A stretch of DNA of 64,000 nt, taken from contig CBDAVM010000001.1 of NCBI GenBank assembly GCA_965200895.1, positions 1-64,000 on the forward strand, given 5' to 3'. Position 1 is the first letter of the stretch. Each line of letters opens with the position of its first letter. The notes beneath the pieces were generated by a model. The model made no database searches. It saw nothing but the letters and a program-made list of their open reading frames with translations, and was not told the DNA's origin. Shown here piece after piece: positions 34,063-43,136 of this stretch. Source of the DNA: WTFV01 sp965200895. Lineage in GTDB: Bacteria > Acidobacteriota > Vicinamibacteria > Vicinamibacterales > UBA8438. The position numbers and the translations under genes were made by a program.

Positions 34063-35916
34063 ATGCGGTCCAGGCGCACGCGGATTCTGTGGCGGTGGTC
34101 GCCGGCGGCTGTCGTCGTGCTCCTGCTCGAAACCCTGGGCCTCGCAGGCCTGCCGGCCCAGGACGATCTCGACCCGGCCGCGCGGCGCTGGGTGCAGGAG
34201 ACACTCGACCGGCTGACCGTCGACGAGAAGGTCGGCCAGCTCGTCACGCCCACTTTCCGTTCCGAGTACACCAGCAGTGACAGTGCCGTCCACGACGACC
34301 TGATGGCACTGGTGCGCGAGCACCATGTCGGCGGAGTACACGTATTCGGTGCGCGCCGGGCGAGGCCGGATGTTCTCCTGAACCCGACGTATTCGCGGAC
34401 GGCGCTCGGCCAGCCGCTGGCTGCGGCGTCGCTCCTCAACCGCCTGCAGGCCGCGACGGAAATCCCCCTGCTGGTTACCGCCGATTTCGAGACCGGAGTC
34501 GGGTTCCGGATGGCCGGGGCCACGAACTTCCCGCGCGCCATGGCGTTCGGCGCCGCGGGCGACCCCCGTCTCGCGTTCGAGGCCGGCCGCGTCACCGCGG
34601 TCGAGGCGCGCGCGATCGGCGTCCACGTCAACTTCGCCCCGGTGGTCGACGTCAACAACAACCCGCGCAACCCGGTGATCAACACCCGGTCGTTCGGCGA
34701 GGACCCGCTGACCGTCGGCCGGCTGGCCGCGGCCTGGGTCGAGGGACTGGTCGCCGGCGGCATGATCGCGGTGGTGAAGCACTTCCCGGGCCACGGCGAC
34801 ACCGACGTCGACTCGCACCTCGCGCTACCGGTCATCCGGCACCCGCGCGAGCGCCTGGAGGCGATCGAGCTGCCGCCGTTCCGGGCCGGCATCGCCGCCG
34901 GGGCGGGCGGAGTGATGACGGCCCATGTCGCGCTGCCGGCTCTCGACCCGCTCGCCCGTGCGCCGGCCACGTTCAGCGCGCCGATCGCGACCCGGCTGCT
35001 GCGGGACGAGATCGGCTTCGACGGCCTGGTCTTCACCGACTCGATGCGGATGCGCGCCATCACCCGCATGCTGCCGCCCGACACGGCGGCGGCGCGGGCG
35101 GTGGCCGCCGGGCACGACGTGATCCTGCATTCGCCGAACGACCGGGCCGCCCTCGCCGGCGTCCGGGCGGCGGTAGCGAACGGGACCATCGACCTGGCGC
35201 AGCTCGACCGGTCGGTGCGTCGCGTGCTGGAGGCGAAGGCTCGTCTCGGTCTCCACCGCCGCTCCCGCGTCGACCTCGACGCGCTGCCGGAGGTCGTCGG
35301 CACCCGGGCGCATCGTGCGGTCGCCCGCGAGGTGAGCGAGCGGTCCATCACTCTGATCCGTGATGCGACCGGGGACGTGCCGCTGCGCACGCCGCGCGAC
35401 GGCCGCATCCTCTACCTGTCGGTCCTCGACTACCCGGCGGGCTGGGGCATCGGCGCGCCGAGCCGCTTCGTGATTCCCGAGCTCCGCAGCCGCTGGCCGG
35501 ACGTGACGGCGATAGAGCTCTCGGACCGGACGCCGCCGTCCGATGTGGCGCTCGTGCGCGAGGTGGCCGGGCGCTACGACGCCGTGGTGGCCGGCGTCTT
35601 CGTACGCGCCGCCTCGTTCAGCGGGCGGATGGACCTGGACGAGGACCTGGTCGCGGGCCTGCAGGACCTGGCCGGGGACGCCGCGGCCCGGGATCAGCCC
35701 CTGGTCGTCTTCTTCTTCGGCAACCCCTATGTGATGCGCACGCTGCCCGATCTGCCGGCGGTGCTTCTCACCTACGACTACCGCGGCGTGTCCGAGGTCA
35801 CCGCCGTGAAGGCTCTCGCCGGCGAGATCCCGATCCGCGGTCGGCTGCCGGTCACCCTCGGTGACGGGCTTCCGGCCGGGCACGGCCTGACGCGCTCGCG
35901 CGTGGTCCGTCGCTGA
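34063..35916 (+). CDS. Glycoside hydrolase family 3 beta-N-acetylglucosaminidase-like
   Basis: 617 residues with an N-terminal hydrophobic signal (WSPAAVVVLLLETLGLAGLP). The GH3 catalytic barrel (about 40-370) shows DFETGVGFRM, HVNFAPVVDVNNNPRNPVIN, the NagZ-type loop MIAVVKHFPGHGDTDVDSHL with the acid/base His-Asp dyad, and VFTDSMRMRAI with the nucleophile Asp. A C-terminal alpha/beta domain (about 400-600) follows, making it longer than classical NagZ (about 340). It likely releases GlcNAc from peptidoglycan fragments in the periplasm or outer surface. Divergent from moaB. Confidence 0.92.
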   Translation: MRSRRTRILWRWSPAAVVVLLLETLGLAGLPAQDDLDPAARRWVQETLDRLTVDEKVGQLVTPTFRSEYTSSDSAVHDDLMALVREHHVGGVHVFGARRARPDVLLNPTYSRTALGQPLAAASLLNRLQAATEIPLLVTADFETGVGFRMAGATNFPRAMAFGAAGDPRLAFEAGRVTAVEARAIGVHVNFAPVVDVNNNPRNPVINTRSFGEDPLTVGRLAAAWVEGLVAGGMIAVVKHFPGHGDTDVDSHLALPVIRHPRERLEAIELPPFRAGIAAGAGGVMTAHVALPALDPLARAPATFSAPIATRLLRDEIGFDGLVFTDSMRMRAITRMLPPDTAAARAVAAGHDVILHSPNDRAALAGVRAAVANGTIDLAQLDRSVRRVLEAKARLGLHRRSRVDLDALPEVVGTRAHRAVAREVSERSITLIRDATGDVPLRTPRDGRILYLSVLDYPAGWGIGAPSRFVIPELRSRWPDVTAIELSDRTPPSDVALVREVAGRYDAVVAGVFVRAASFSGRMDLDEDLVAGLQDLAGDAAARDQPLVVFFFGNPYVMRTLPDLPAVLLTYDYRGVSEVTAVKALAGEIPIRGRLPVTLGDGLPAGHGLTRSRVVRR

Positions 35917-35917
35917 T

Positions 35918-35954
35918 GCCGGCGGCCGGCCGCCGGGGGCCGCCGGCCGCCGGC
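35918..35954 (+). terminator. Strong GC hairpin after the GH3 gene
   Basis: GCCGGCGGCCGGC (35918-35930) and its exact complement (35942-35954) form a 13-bp stem with an 11-base loop, 2 bp after the stop. There is no T tract, so termination would be Rho-dependent or hairpin-only. Confidence 0.6.
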
Positions 35955-36010
35955 GTTCCGGTGCTCCCGGGTCGGGTTATACTTGACGTTTCGGTCGCTG
36001 CACGAAGAAA

Positions 36011-36087
36011 GCGCCCTTAGCTCAGCTGGATAGAGCGTCTGGCTACGAACCAGGAGGCCGCAGGTTCGAATCCTGCAGGGCGCGCCA
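36011..36087 (+). tRNA. tRNA-Arg (ACG), CCA encoded
   Basis: Acceptor GCGCCCT pairs with AGGGCGC; the D arm is AGCTCAGCTGGATAGAGC. The anticodon stem and loop read CTGGCTACGAACCAG, giving anticodon ACG, and the T arm is CAGGTTCGAATCCTG. CCA is encoded at 36085-36087. The ACG wobble base would be edited to inosine by TadA, encoded at 50777-51256. A TATACT at 35978-35983 is a likely -10. Confidence 0.97.
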
Positions 36088-36312
36088 CTCCACCTTTCCC
36101 ATCCATCCGATCGGCCGTGAAGACATCCTCCGTGTCCTGATGCCCTCCGGACGGCCAAGCCTGAGTATCTGAAACCCGGACGGACACCAATCCGAACCGC
36201 GCAACGTATCCGGAATCATGTGTCGCCAGTTCGATTCCTGGCCCTCGGCACCACCTCCACACGACACCGGCCTGGCGACATGCTTGTCGGCGGCGGGCCG
36301 ATCGAGGCCGGA

Positions 36313-37389
36313 CTACGGCAGCAGCAGCGCCCCGAGCGCCGCGGTCGCGGCCAGTTGCCACCAGAGCCGGGTCCGCTCGTCCAGCAGCAGCGTCGCAGCG
36401 CCCAGCACGACGGCGGCGGCGAGCAGGAAGTACCAGTGGAGGTCGGTGAACGACTCCTGCCGCTGCACCACGCCGCGGGCCGAACGCTGCGCGTCGGAGA
36501 GGATGCGCAGCGCGACCACGTGGTCCGGCTCGGATCCCAGCTCGAAGTAACGCCCGCCGCCCGCCTGCGCGATGGCCCGCAGGGAGCGCCGGTCGAGCAC
36601 CGAGTGGATGGGCGGCTCCGGCTCCTGGTAGCGCCGCGGCGGGAGCTGCGGGATGAAGCCGCCGCCGGTCGTGCCGACCCCGATGACATGGACGCGGATG
36701 TTGCGATCCTGCGCCAGCTTCAGGGCGCGGGCCACCTCCCCGCTCCAGGCCTGCCCGTCGGAGAGCACGACGAAGGCCCGCGCGCCGAGCCGCGGGCCGT
36801 ACAGCTCCTCGTCCTTGTCGACCATCCGAACGCCCCAGGCGATGCCGTCCTCGATGTTGGTGTTCCAACTGGTGTCATCCCGCAGACGGAACGGCGGCTC
36901 GTCGGCGAGGTGGTCCAGGAAGAAGAAGAGCGCGTTCGGATCGCTCGTCAGCCGTACCTGGGGCGCCGCGCGGTGGGCGAACAGCGCCAGCGCCACCCGT
37001 TCCCGGCGCCAGCCGAGCACGTCGGCGAAGGTGCGGATCCAGGCCACCGAACGCTGCCAGCGGTCGGGGGCCACGTCGGCGACCCGCATCGACGTCGACC
37101 CGTCCTGCAGGACCACGAAGTCGACACCGGCCGTCTCGGTCACCGACACCAGCGCCTGGGGCCGGGCGAGCGCCACGATCACGAGCGCGGCGGCAACCGT
37201 GACGGCGAGCCAGTACGCCAGACCGCCCACGAGGCGGTGACGCTCGCGCACCGGCGCGGTCCGCGACGCCAGCAGCCGCCGCACGTCACGGCGGCGCCGC
37301 GCGATCTGCCGGACCCAGACCGGAAACAGCAGCGCCGGCCCGACCAGCAGCCACAGCAGCAACGGTTCGACGAAACGTACGGGCGGCAT
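36313..37389 (-). CDS. VWA-domain membrane protein (BatA-like)
   Basis: 358 residues. An N-terminal membrane segment (EPLLLWLLVGPALLFPVWV) and a second helix (GLAYWLAVTVAAALVIVALA) precede a von Willebrand A domain. The MIDAS motif is VVLQDGSTSMRV (DGSTS in place of DxSxS) with AFVVLSDGQAWSG later. A C-terminal helix pair (WYFLLAAAVVLGAATLLL and following) anchors the end. It is the last of six same-strand genes headed by MoxR, the layout of Bat operons. In such systems the VWA proteins are thought to form periplasm-facing complexes assisted by the ATPase; their substrate is unknown. Confidence 0.9.
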   Translation of the reverse strand: MPPVRFVEPLLLWLLVGPALLFPVWVRQIARRRRDVRRLLASRTAPVRERHRLVGGLAYWLAVTVAAALVIVALARPQALVSVTETAGVDFVVLQDGSTSMRVADVAPDRWQRSVAWIRTFADVLGWRRERVALALFAHRAAPQVRLTSDPNALFFFLDHLADEPPFRLRDDTSWNTNIEDGIAWGVRMVDKDEELYGPRLGARAFVVLSDGQAWSGEVARALKLAQDRNIRVHVIGVGTTGGGFIPQLPPRRYQEPEPPIHSVLDRRSLRAIAQAGGGRYFELGSEPDHVVALRILSDAQRSARGVVQRQESFTDLHWYFLLAAAVVLGAATLLLDERTRLWWQLAATAALGALLLP

Positions 37390-37415
37390 CCCTCTCGCTC
37401 CGGCCCGGGCCGCCG

Positions 37416-38102
37416 TCAGCCCCGTCTGCGGATGCGTTCTCCGCCGCCGAGGGTCGGCGACTCGTCCATCTCCGGATCCACGTCGCGCTGCACGGGCACG
37501 TAGATCTCGATCTCCTCCAGCTCGCCGTCCTCCGGCGCCTCTCCCTCGCGGCCGTGCCGGCTGCGCCGGGGCGCAGGCATTTCCGCTCCCGACGCGAGGT
37601 CCGCTCGAAGCCGGAGGAGGTACTCGTAGTTGTAGGCGGCGTCGAGATGGCCCGGGCTCTCCTGCAGCACGCCCAGGTAGACGTCGATGGCGCCGTCGAG
37701 GGCGCGCAGCACCTGCTCGCGGTCCGCGTCCGGATCGAGCGCGGCGCGGGCCGCCGCGTTGGCCAGAACGAACTGCAGCGGCAGATTGCCGGTGACGTCG
37801 GGCGAGGACGCGCCGGCGTAGTCCGCCAGCAGCCCCGCGTAGTCTCCCCGCCAGTAGCGCAGCGCGGCCCGGCGCGTCTCCAGCTCGGCGCGACTGCCCC
37901 CGAACACCCAGGGCACGGCCCCGGCAACGTCCAGGGAACGCTCCAGCGCCGTGTAGGCCGCCTCGGCATCGTCGAAGGCGAACGTGGCGATCTGCTGCTC
38001 GGCCTGCGCCACGCGCCGATCGAGACGGCCGGCCGCCGCGACCGCGGCCGCGAGCCCGCCGAGGATCAGGGCCATGACCAGGTACTGGAATGCCGCCTTC
38101 AT
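37416..38102 (-). CDS. Tetratricopeptide-like membrane-anchored protein of the Bat operon
   Basis: 228 residues. The N-terminal anchor is FQYLVMALILGGLAAAVAAA, followed by helical hairpins (FDDAEAAYTALERSLDVAGA, AELETRRAALRYWRGDYAGL, YNYEYLLRLRADLASG) resembling degenerate TPR units, as in BatC/BatE. The C-terminus is acidic and Arg-rich. The ATG overlaps the upstream VWA gene stop. It presumably acts as a scaffold for the two flanking VWA proteins. Confidence 0.8.
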   Translation of the reverse strand: MKAAFQYLVMALILGGLAAAVAAAGRLDRRVAQAEQQIATFAFDDAEAAYTALERSLDVAGAVPWVFGGSRAELETRRAALRYWRGDYAGLLADYAGASSPDVTGNLPLQFVLANAAARAALDPDADREQVLRALDGAIDVYLGVLQESPGHLDAAYNYEYLLRLRADLASGAEMPAPRRSRHGREGEAPEDGELEEIEIYVPVQRDVDPEMDESPTLGGGERIRRRG

Positions 38103-39199
38103 CAGGGGAACCTCCGGAAATGCCTGACGCCCAGCGTCAGGGCGGCGGCGGTCAGCCACAGCAGTACCGCGGCCAGCGCGAACGGGCCGAAGCGCGGCTC
38201 GTGGGCCGTGTAGCGCCGCACGCGGATGCGGCCCTCGGCCAGCTCGTCGATCTCGTGCATGGCGGCCAGGATCGCGTCCTCGTTGGCCGCCGGAAAGAAC
38301 CTGCCGCCCGTCCGCTCGACGGCCGACTTCCATTGCTGGTCCGAGATGACCTCGCCGAGCGCCTGGTCGTAGGCCGTCCGGATGAAGTAGACCGGGATCC
38401 CGTTGTCGGCCGCCTCCTGCATGATCTCGTCCAGCGTCAGGTCCTCGAACCGGGCGTGGGTGTCCTGCCCGTCGCTGAAGATCACCATCAGGTTGCCCGC
38501 CGCGCCGAGGAAATCGAACGTCCGGAAGAGCTGCACGCCGCGGCTGATGGCATTCATCACCAGCGTGCCGTGGTCCGGAAAGCGGCGGTACTCCTCCGGC
38601 GTGCCGATGAGACTGATGCTGAGCAGGATGTTCTCGTAGTCGCTGGTGAACGGGGTGACGATATAGGCCTCGTTGCCGAACTGCACCAGTGACGTCAGGT
38701 CGTGGTACGGCCCCTCCATGCGCCGCCGGACGAAGTACTCGGCGGCCGCCACGTTGGCGAGGAAGGTGTTCCCGGCCTCCAGTCGTCGGGTGGCGAAGGC
38801 GGTGTTCATGCTGAGCGACGCGTCGATCAGAATCGCGATGCGATGACCCGGATAGGTTTCCTCCTCCTGCACGAGCGCCGTGTGCGGGTCGGCCAGGGCC
38901 ACGAGGAAGAAGGCGAACCCGGCCAGGAAGAGCGCGAACGCGACATGCCGGACCGGCGCCAGGTGCGCCCGCGGGGCGAGACGGCGAGCCGGCAGCGCCG
39001 GCAGCACGAGGCTCGCGGCGCCGGGCGGGCGCGGTCGCGCGATGCGCCACAGCAACATCCCGAGCGCGACCACGGCGAGCCCGCCGGCCACGACGACCGC
39101 GGCGTCGCGCTGGAGCAGGGCCAGGCTCTCGCCGCCGGGCAACCGGAGCTCGGCCAGCGTCCCGGCGACCCGCGCAAGCACCGTGCTCAGAGTCTCCAT
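38102..39199 (-). CDS. VWA-domain membrane protein (BatB-like)
   Basis: 365 residues from ATG 39199 (METLSTVLARVAGTLAELRL). Two N-terminal membrane helices (AVVVAGGLAVVALGMLLWRI, HVAFALFLAGFAFFLVALAD) precede the VWA domain with MIDAS IAILIDASLSMNTAF (DASLS) and NLMVIFSDGQDTHA. A C-terminal helix (FALAAVLLWLTAAALTL) ends it. The start region is a copy of the end of the upstream gene (see the direct repeat at 39181-39289). A start five codons earlier is also open. Confidence 0.9.
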   Translation of the reverse strand: METLSTVLARVAGTLAELRLPGGESLALLQRDAAVVVAGGLAVVALGMLLWRIARPRPPGAASLVLPALPARRLAPRAHLAPVRHVAFALFLAGFAFFLVALADPHTALVQEEETYPGHRIAILIDASLSMNTAFATRRLEAGNTFLANVAAAEYFVRRRMEGPYHDLTSLVQFGNEAYIVTPFTSDYENILLSISLIGTPEEYRRFPDHGTLVMNAISRGVQLFRTFDFLGAAGNLMVIFSDGQDTHARFEDLTLDEIMQEAADNGIPVYFIRTAYDQALGEVISDQQWKSAVERTGGRFFPAANEDAILAAMHEIDELAEGRIRVRRYTAHEPRFGPFALAAVLLWLTAAALTLGVRHFRRFP

Positions 39200-39289
39200 C
39201 GGTTCGCGGCCCACTCCTCGACAACTATCCGCGCGATCCTGTCACGCATCCGCCGTGCTCAGGGTCTCCATCGGTTCGCGGCCCACTCC
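39181..39289 (-). repeat. 37-bp direct repeat at the gene junction in the Bat operon
   Basis: Copies at 39181-39217 and 39253-39289 differ at one base. The right copy contains the end of the BatD-like gene; the left copy contains the start of the VWA gene (ATGGAGACCCTGAGCACGG in both). Before duplication the two genes probably overlapped by 13 nt; the duplication separated them by about 60 bp. Confidence 0.85.
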
Positions 39290-40707
39290 CTCCAGCCCTC
39301 GCGCAGGCGCCGCCAGCGGCGGACCGGCTCGAACAACTCCACCTGCAGCGACTGCAGCACCGCGATTCCCGCATCGAGGTCCGTCGCCCGGTCGCTCGCC
39401 GGCGCCCCGGTCGCCGAGCCGTACCGCTGCTTCGCAAAGCCGGCCAGCCCCGCACGCAGCGCATCGACGGCGGACGCACCTGCCGCAGACCCGGTGCCGA
39501 CGCGCGGCAGCTCCCGGTCGACGTCCCGCACGGTGAGCGCCGACGACACCAGGACCGTCTCGCGGCCGAACAGTCCCGTCCGCACGGGCAGACGGCCTTC
39601 CGAATCGACCGGCGCGGCATCGGGCGTCGAGCCGCTCGCATGCTGGGCCACGGACCTGCCGATCGCGAGCGCCGCGGCAATGCGCAGGGCGGCCAGCGCC
39701 CGCGCCACCAGGTCGCCGGTCCAGCCATCCGCGACCGCCGCCTCCCGTACCGCCCGCAGCTCGCCGAGCGCCGTCCGCGCGACCCGCCAGGCGGGCACCC
39801 CGTCGTCGCGCGCTGCCGCCGCGCCACTCCATTCCCGCCGCGCCCGGACCACGCCCAGCAGCAGCACCCCGGCGGCCAGCACCCCGATCGCGGTGGCCGC
39901 GATGCCGGTCAGGTTCGCCCGAAACAGCCGCGCCTCGACGTCACCGAACGTCTCGCCGTGCAGCTCCCGGATATCGATCGCCGCGGCGGGCACGAGCGAC
40001 AGCACGCGGATCGACTCGGGCGGCAGTACGTACGCGAGCTCGCGACCCTCGTTGACGGCGCCCGCGTCGAGCGACCGCTCGATCCGGTAGCGCAGTTCCA
40101 GCGGCGGCAGCTCCACGTCGAGGCCGAAGTGGTCCTCCCCGATGATCCGCAGCGCGTAGCGGTACTGGAAGAAGCGCCGCGGGCCGCGCACCACGTCGTC
40201 GTACCGCTCGCCGTCGAGCACCTCGAACGGCGACACCCCGAGCGTCTCCGGCTCGAGCCACGCCAGGTCGGGGACCACGCGGGCCGTGTCGGTGTCGACC
40301 ACGGCGCAGGTCAACACCATGTCGAAGCGCTCGCCGACATGGACCGCATGGCTCGCCATCCGCCGCCAGCACTGCATCGCCTCCACGGCCACCATATCCG
40401 GCCCCGGCTGGGCGGCGGCGGGTGCGGCCCACGAGGCGGCGACCAGCACCAGGCTTCCCGCCAGGCGCCCGGTTCGAAGCCTCCCGAGCCGGGAGAAACC
40501 GGCGCCGTTGCCATGCGGGACGCATCCAGTGCCTGCGCCGGCGCCTTCTGCCCCGCGGCGCCGGGAGGAACCGGCGCCGTCGCCATGGGCTTTCGGGTGC
40601 ACGTGGTGAGACACCGCGCGCGCGGCGCCTCCCGCCCTCCATCGCTTCGCCAACACGCCGTCTCTCCCGTGCAGGACGATCCTCGCCTGCGGCTCCGTTT
40701 CCGTCAT
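39259..40707 (-). CDS. Exported membrane protein of the Bat operon (BatD/DUF4381-like)
   Basis: 482 residues from ATG 40707. After a long, repetitive N-terminal stretch comes a signal-like segment LAGSLVLVAASWAAPAAAQP (about residue 80), so translation may truly begin later. The periplasmic part is beta-rich (FDMVLTCAVVDTDTARVV, FFQYRYALRIIGEDHFGLDV). A membrane helix TAIGVLAAGVLLLGVV (about 290) leads to a cytoplasmic helical domain ending WREWAANRWRP. Position between DUF58 and VWA genes supports a BatD-like role. Imperfect repeats GGCGCCGG-TTCTCCCGG around 40490-40585 make the N-terminus uncertain. Confidence 0.75.
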   Translation of the reverse strand: MTETEPQARIVLHGRDGVLAKRWRAGGAARAVSHHVHPKAHGDGAGSSRRRGAEGAGAGTGCVPHGNGAGFSRLGRLRTGRLAGSLVLVAASWAAPAAAQPGPDMVAVEAMQCWRRMASHAVHVGERFDMVLTCAVVDTDTARVVPDLAWLEPETLGVSPFEVLDGERYDDVVRGPRRFFQYRYALRIIGEDHFGLDVELPPLELRYRIERSLDAGAVNEGRELAYVLPPESIRVLSLVPAAAIDIRELHGETFGDVEARLFRANLTGIAATAIGVLAAGVLLLGVVRARREWSGAAAARDDGVPAWRVARTALGELRAVREAAVADGWTGDLVARALAALRIAAALAIGRSVAQHASGSTPDAAPVDSEGRLPVRTGLFGRETVLVSSALTVRDVDRELPRVGTGSAAGASAVDALRAGLAGFAKQRYGSATGAPASDRATDLDAGIAVLQSLQVELFEPVRRWRRLREGWREWAANRWRP

Positions 40708-40750
40708 CGCCTTCGGTCCCGTCGCCGCCCCACCCGGTCCGGCCGGCGGG

Positions 40751-41662
40751 CTAGCGCTTCCGCAGCCGCCGGTCCGCCAGGAACTCGACCACCTGGTGGT
40801 GGAACCGTTCGGCGTCGCCCCCCAGCCGCAGCACCTCCAGGCCAAGGCCGGTCGCGCACGCCTCCACCTCGTCCTGCCATGCCGCCACCCGCTCCCCGAG
40901 CCGGCGCACGTCGTCGACCGACAGCAGCCTCGTCTCACCGGTCTCGACATCGCAGCCCTCCACCCAGCCCGCCGACAGCGGCGGCAGATCGAAGGCGTGG
41001 CGGCTGTCTATCAGTACGACGAACACGTCGTGGAGCGCGTTCAGCGCGAGCAGATCGTCGAGCAGCGGCTCCGTGTCCTCGAACAGGAAGTCCGACACCA
41101 CCGGCACCATCGACGGCTTGCGCAGCAGGCCGGGAAAGCTCTCATCGACCCGCCGCGGCGCGTGCGCCGAGCGCTCCAGCACCAGGTCCTGATACGCCTC
41201 CAGGCAGTGAATCGCGTGGTTGCGGCCGACCTGCGGCCGGACGACCAGGCGCCGCGACCGCGCGTCGAACGTGATCAGGCCCACCATATCCTGGAAGAAG
41301 GCCCCGGCCAGGGCCAGGGTCGCAACCGTCCGCGCGATGTCGGTGGCGATCGGCGCTCCCGCGGCCCCGCAGCGCGTCGAGAGCGACGTGTCGGCCACGA
41401 TGACCAGGCGCGCCGTGCTCTGCTGCTCGAACTCGCGCGTCACCAGCGGACTGAAGTTGGTCAGCGTCGACTGCGGCCAGTCGATCGACGTCAGCCGGTC
41501 GCCCGGCTGCCAGTCGCGCAGGCCCGCGAACTCGAACCCCGTACCCTGGAAGACGCTGGGGTGCGCGCCCGCCATGTACTCGCGCATGCGCCGCACGATG
41601 ACCAGCTCGATGTCGCGGACCTCGGTCCAGCTCACGAGCTCGTCGCCGGCGCGGACGGTCAC
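40751..41662 (-). CDS. DUF58-family protein
   Basis: 303 residues with a GTG start overlapping the MoxR stop. DUF58 shows FEFAGLRDWQPGDRLTSIDW (the signature RxYxxGDxxRxIDW), followed by TREFEQQSTARLVIVADTSL and a VWA-like core (FQDMVGLITFDARSRRLVV). It has no membrane segment. DUF58 proteins are regular partners of MoxR ATPases and are thought to be chaperone substrates or adaptors. Confidence 0.92.
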   Translation of the reverse strand: MTVRAGDELVSWTEVRDIELVIVRRMREYMAGAHPSVFQGTGFEFAGLRDWQPGDRLTSIDWPQSTLTNFSPLVTREFEQQSTARLVIVADTSLSTRCGAAGAPIATDIARTVATLALAGAFFQDMVGLITFDARSRRLVVRPQVGRNHAIHCLEAYQDLVLERSAHAPRRVDESFPGLLRKPSMVPVVSDFLFEDTEPLLDDLLALNALHDVFVVLIDSRHAFDLPPLSAGWVEGCDVETGETRLLSVDDVRRLGERVAAWQDEVEACATGLGLEVLRLGGDAERFHHQVVEFLADRRLRKR

Positions 41663-42699
41663 GGGATCGGCACCTGCTCGATGATCTCGTCGATGACCGC
41701 GTCGACCGAGACTCCCTGGCTGGCCGCGTGGGGTGCCAGCCAGATGCGGTGGCCGAGCACGTACCCGGCCAGGTCCTGCACGTCCTCCGGATAGACCTCG
41801 GCCCGCCCCCGCGCGAGCAGCGCCCACACCTTCACCAGCCGTCCCCAGCAGATGGTCGCACGCGGCGAACCGCCCAGATCCACGTAGCGCTCCACCAGCC
41901 CGGACGGCGACCGCCGCAGCCAGTCGGTCTCCTCGTCGTAGGGCCGCGACGCAGCGACCAGCCGCTGGATGTACTGTGCGATGGCGTCGTGCAGAAAGAC
42001 CCGCTCGGTGATGGCCGACCGCAGCTCGACCACCCGCTCCTTCGACATCAGCGCGTCGAGCGACACCTGCCTGAAGTCGAAGCCGACGAGCCGCTGCTCC
42101 TCCTCCGGCGGCAGGTATCCGATGTTCACCAGGATCGCGAAGCGGTCGGTCGCCGCCTCCGACAGCGGGAAGGTTCCCTGCCCCAGTTCGATGGGGTTCA
42201 TCGTGGCGATGGCGAAGCTGAACGACGGCAGCCGGCAGGTGTCCTTGCCGACGGTCACGGTGCGGTCCTGCAGCCCCTCCAGAAAGGCACTCTGCGACTT
42301 GAGCGGAATGCGGTTGATCTCGTCCAGCAGGATCACTTCGGCCGAGGCCAGCGGGCCGAACTCGGTGATGAACTGCCCCGTCGCCGGGTTGATCATCTGG
42401 AAGCCGACCACCTCGGTCGGCTGCAGATCCGCCCGCCCCTGCAGGCGGGCGAACTTCGCCCCGCTGATCGCCGCGAGGATCACCCCGAAGAACGTCTTGC
42501 CCACCCCCGGCACGCCCCGCAGCAGCAGGTTGCCGGCATTGACCTGCCGGTTCTCCTCGGCGTCGTAGGTGGTGGGGATCTCGGACAGCAGGACGGTGTT
42601 GGCCAGCACCTTCTCGCGCTCGTAGCCGACGAGCGCCTTGGACCCCTCGGCGACGATTGCAGCGTGGAAGTCGATGGCCTCCTGCAGGTCCGCATGCAT
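41659..42699 (-). CDS. moxR: MoxR-family AAA+ ATPase
   Basis: 346 residues. AAA+ motifs: Walker A LLRGVPGVGKTFFGV (about 60), pore/linker ADLQPTEVVGFQMIN, Walker B AEVILLDEINRIPLKSQSAF and sensor 1 SFAIATMNPIELGQGTFPL, with sensor 2 region EAATDRFAI. It is the first gene of the operon. The MoxR chaperone probably remodels or inserts metal into the VWA-domain partners encoded downstream. ATG 42699 has no good alternative. Confidence 0.95.
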   Translation of the reverse strand: MHADLQEAIDFHAAIVAEGSKALVGYEREKVLANTVLLSEIPTTYDAEENRQVNAGNLLLRGVPGVGKTFFGVILAAISGAKFARLQGRADLQPTEVVGFQMINPATGQFITEFGPLASAEVILLDEINRIPLKSQSAFLEGLQDRTVTVGKDTCRLPSFSFAIATMNPIELGQGTFPLSEAATDRFAILVNIGYLPPEEEQRLVGFDFRQVSLDALMSKERVVELRSAITERVFLHDAIAQYIQRLVAASRPYDEETDWLRRSPSGLVERYVDLGGSPRATICWGRLVKVWALLARGRAEVYPEDVQDLAGYVLGHRIWLAPHAASQGVSVDAVIDEIIEQVPIP

Positions 42700-42865
42700 G
42701 TTACTGCGTCGATCCTAGCCCGGAAACCGTCGTCTGCGGCGCCGCTTCCCGCTCAACCGGGCCTCTCCAGGAGCCTGCACCGACGCCACGGCACAGCCTC
42801 CCGGCCCGGACGTCGTCGCCGGCGGCGTGGTGAGTTTGCTGGACGTGCAATGCCGCTGCACCGTG

Positions 42866-42871
42866 TATAAT
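42866..42871 (+). promoter_or_regulatory. -10 box of tRNA-Glu
   Basis: A perfect TATAAT lies 23 bp upstream of the mature tRNA 5' end; the -35 is not convincing. Confidence 0.5.
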
Positions 42872-42894
42872 TTCCCGCTCGGCGCTCCGAGACA

Positions 42895-42970
42895 GTCCCC
42901 ATCGTCCAGAGGCCTAGGATCCAGCCCTTTCAAGGCTGAGACACGGGTTCGAATCCCGTTGGGGACGCCA
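42895..42970 (+). tRNA. tRNA-Glu (TTC), CCA encoded
   Basis: Acceptor GTCCCCA pairs with TGGGGAC; D arm GTCCAGAGGCCTAGGAT; anticodon stem-loop CAGCCCTTTCAAGGCTG with anticodon TTC; T arm CGGGTTCGAATCCCG; CCA at 42968-42970. All paired regions are intact. Confidence 0.97.
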
Positions 42971-43136
42971 TCCCTGCCCCCCGGTTGGACGTTCCACAAG
43001 TACTGCAAACTACTACAGGCAGACGGTTCGGCTCCGCCGCTTGCGGCGAGATGAGGCCGTACAGCGACGGGGACCTGCTCGTGTCACCCGACGCCGCAGC
43101 TTGCGTTGTCGAGCGATTCCAGCAACCGTGTCGGGG

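Noticed and set aside
36219..36253. tRNA-like 3' end (GCCAGTTCGATTCCTGGC followed by a CCA)
   Set aside because: The stem pairs only with an eight-base loop and no D or anticodon arm precedes it; likely chance or a very old fragment, too weak to call an attachment site.
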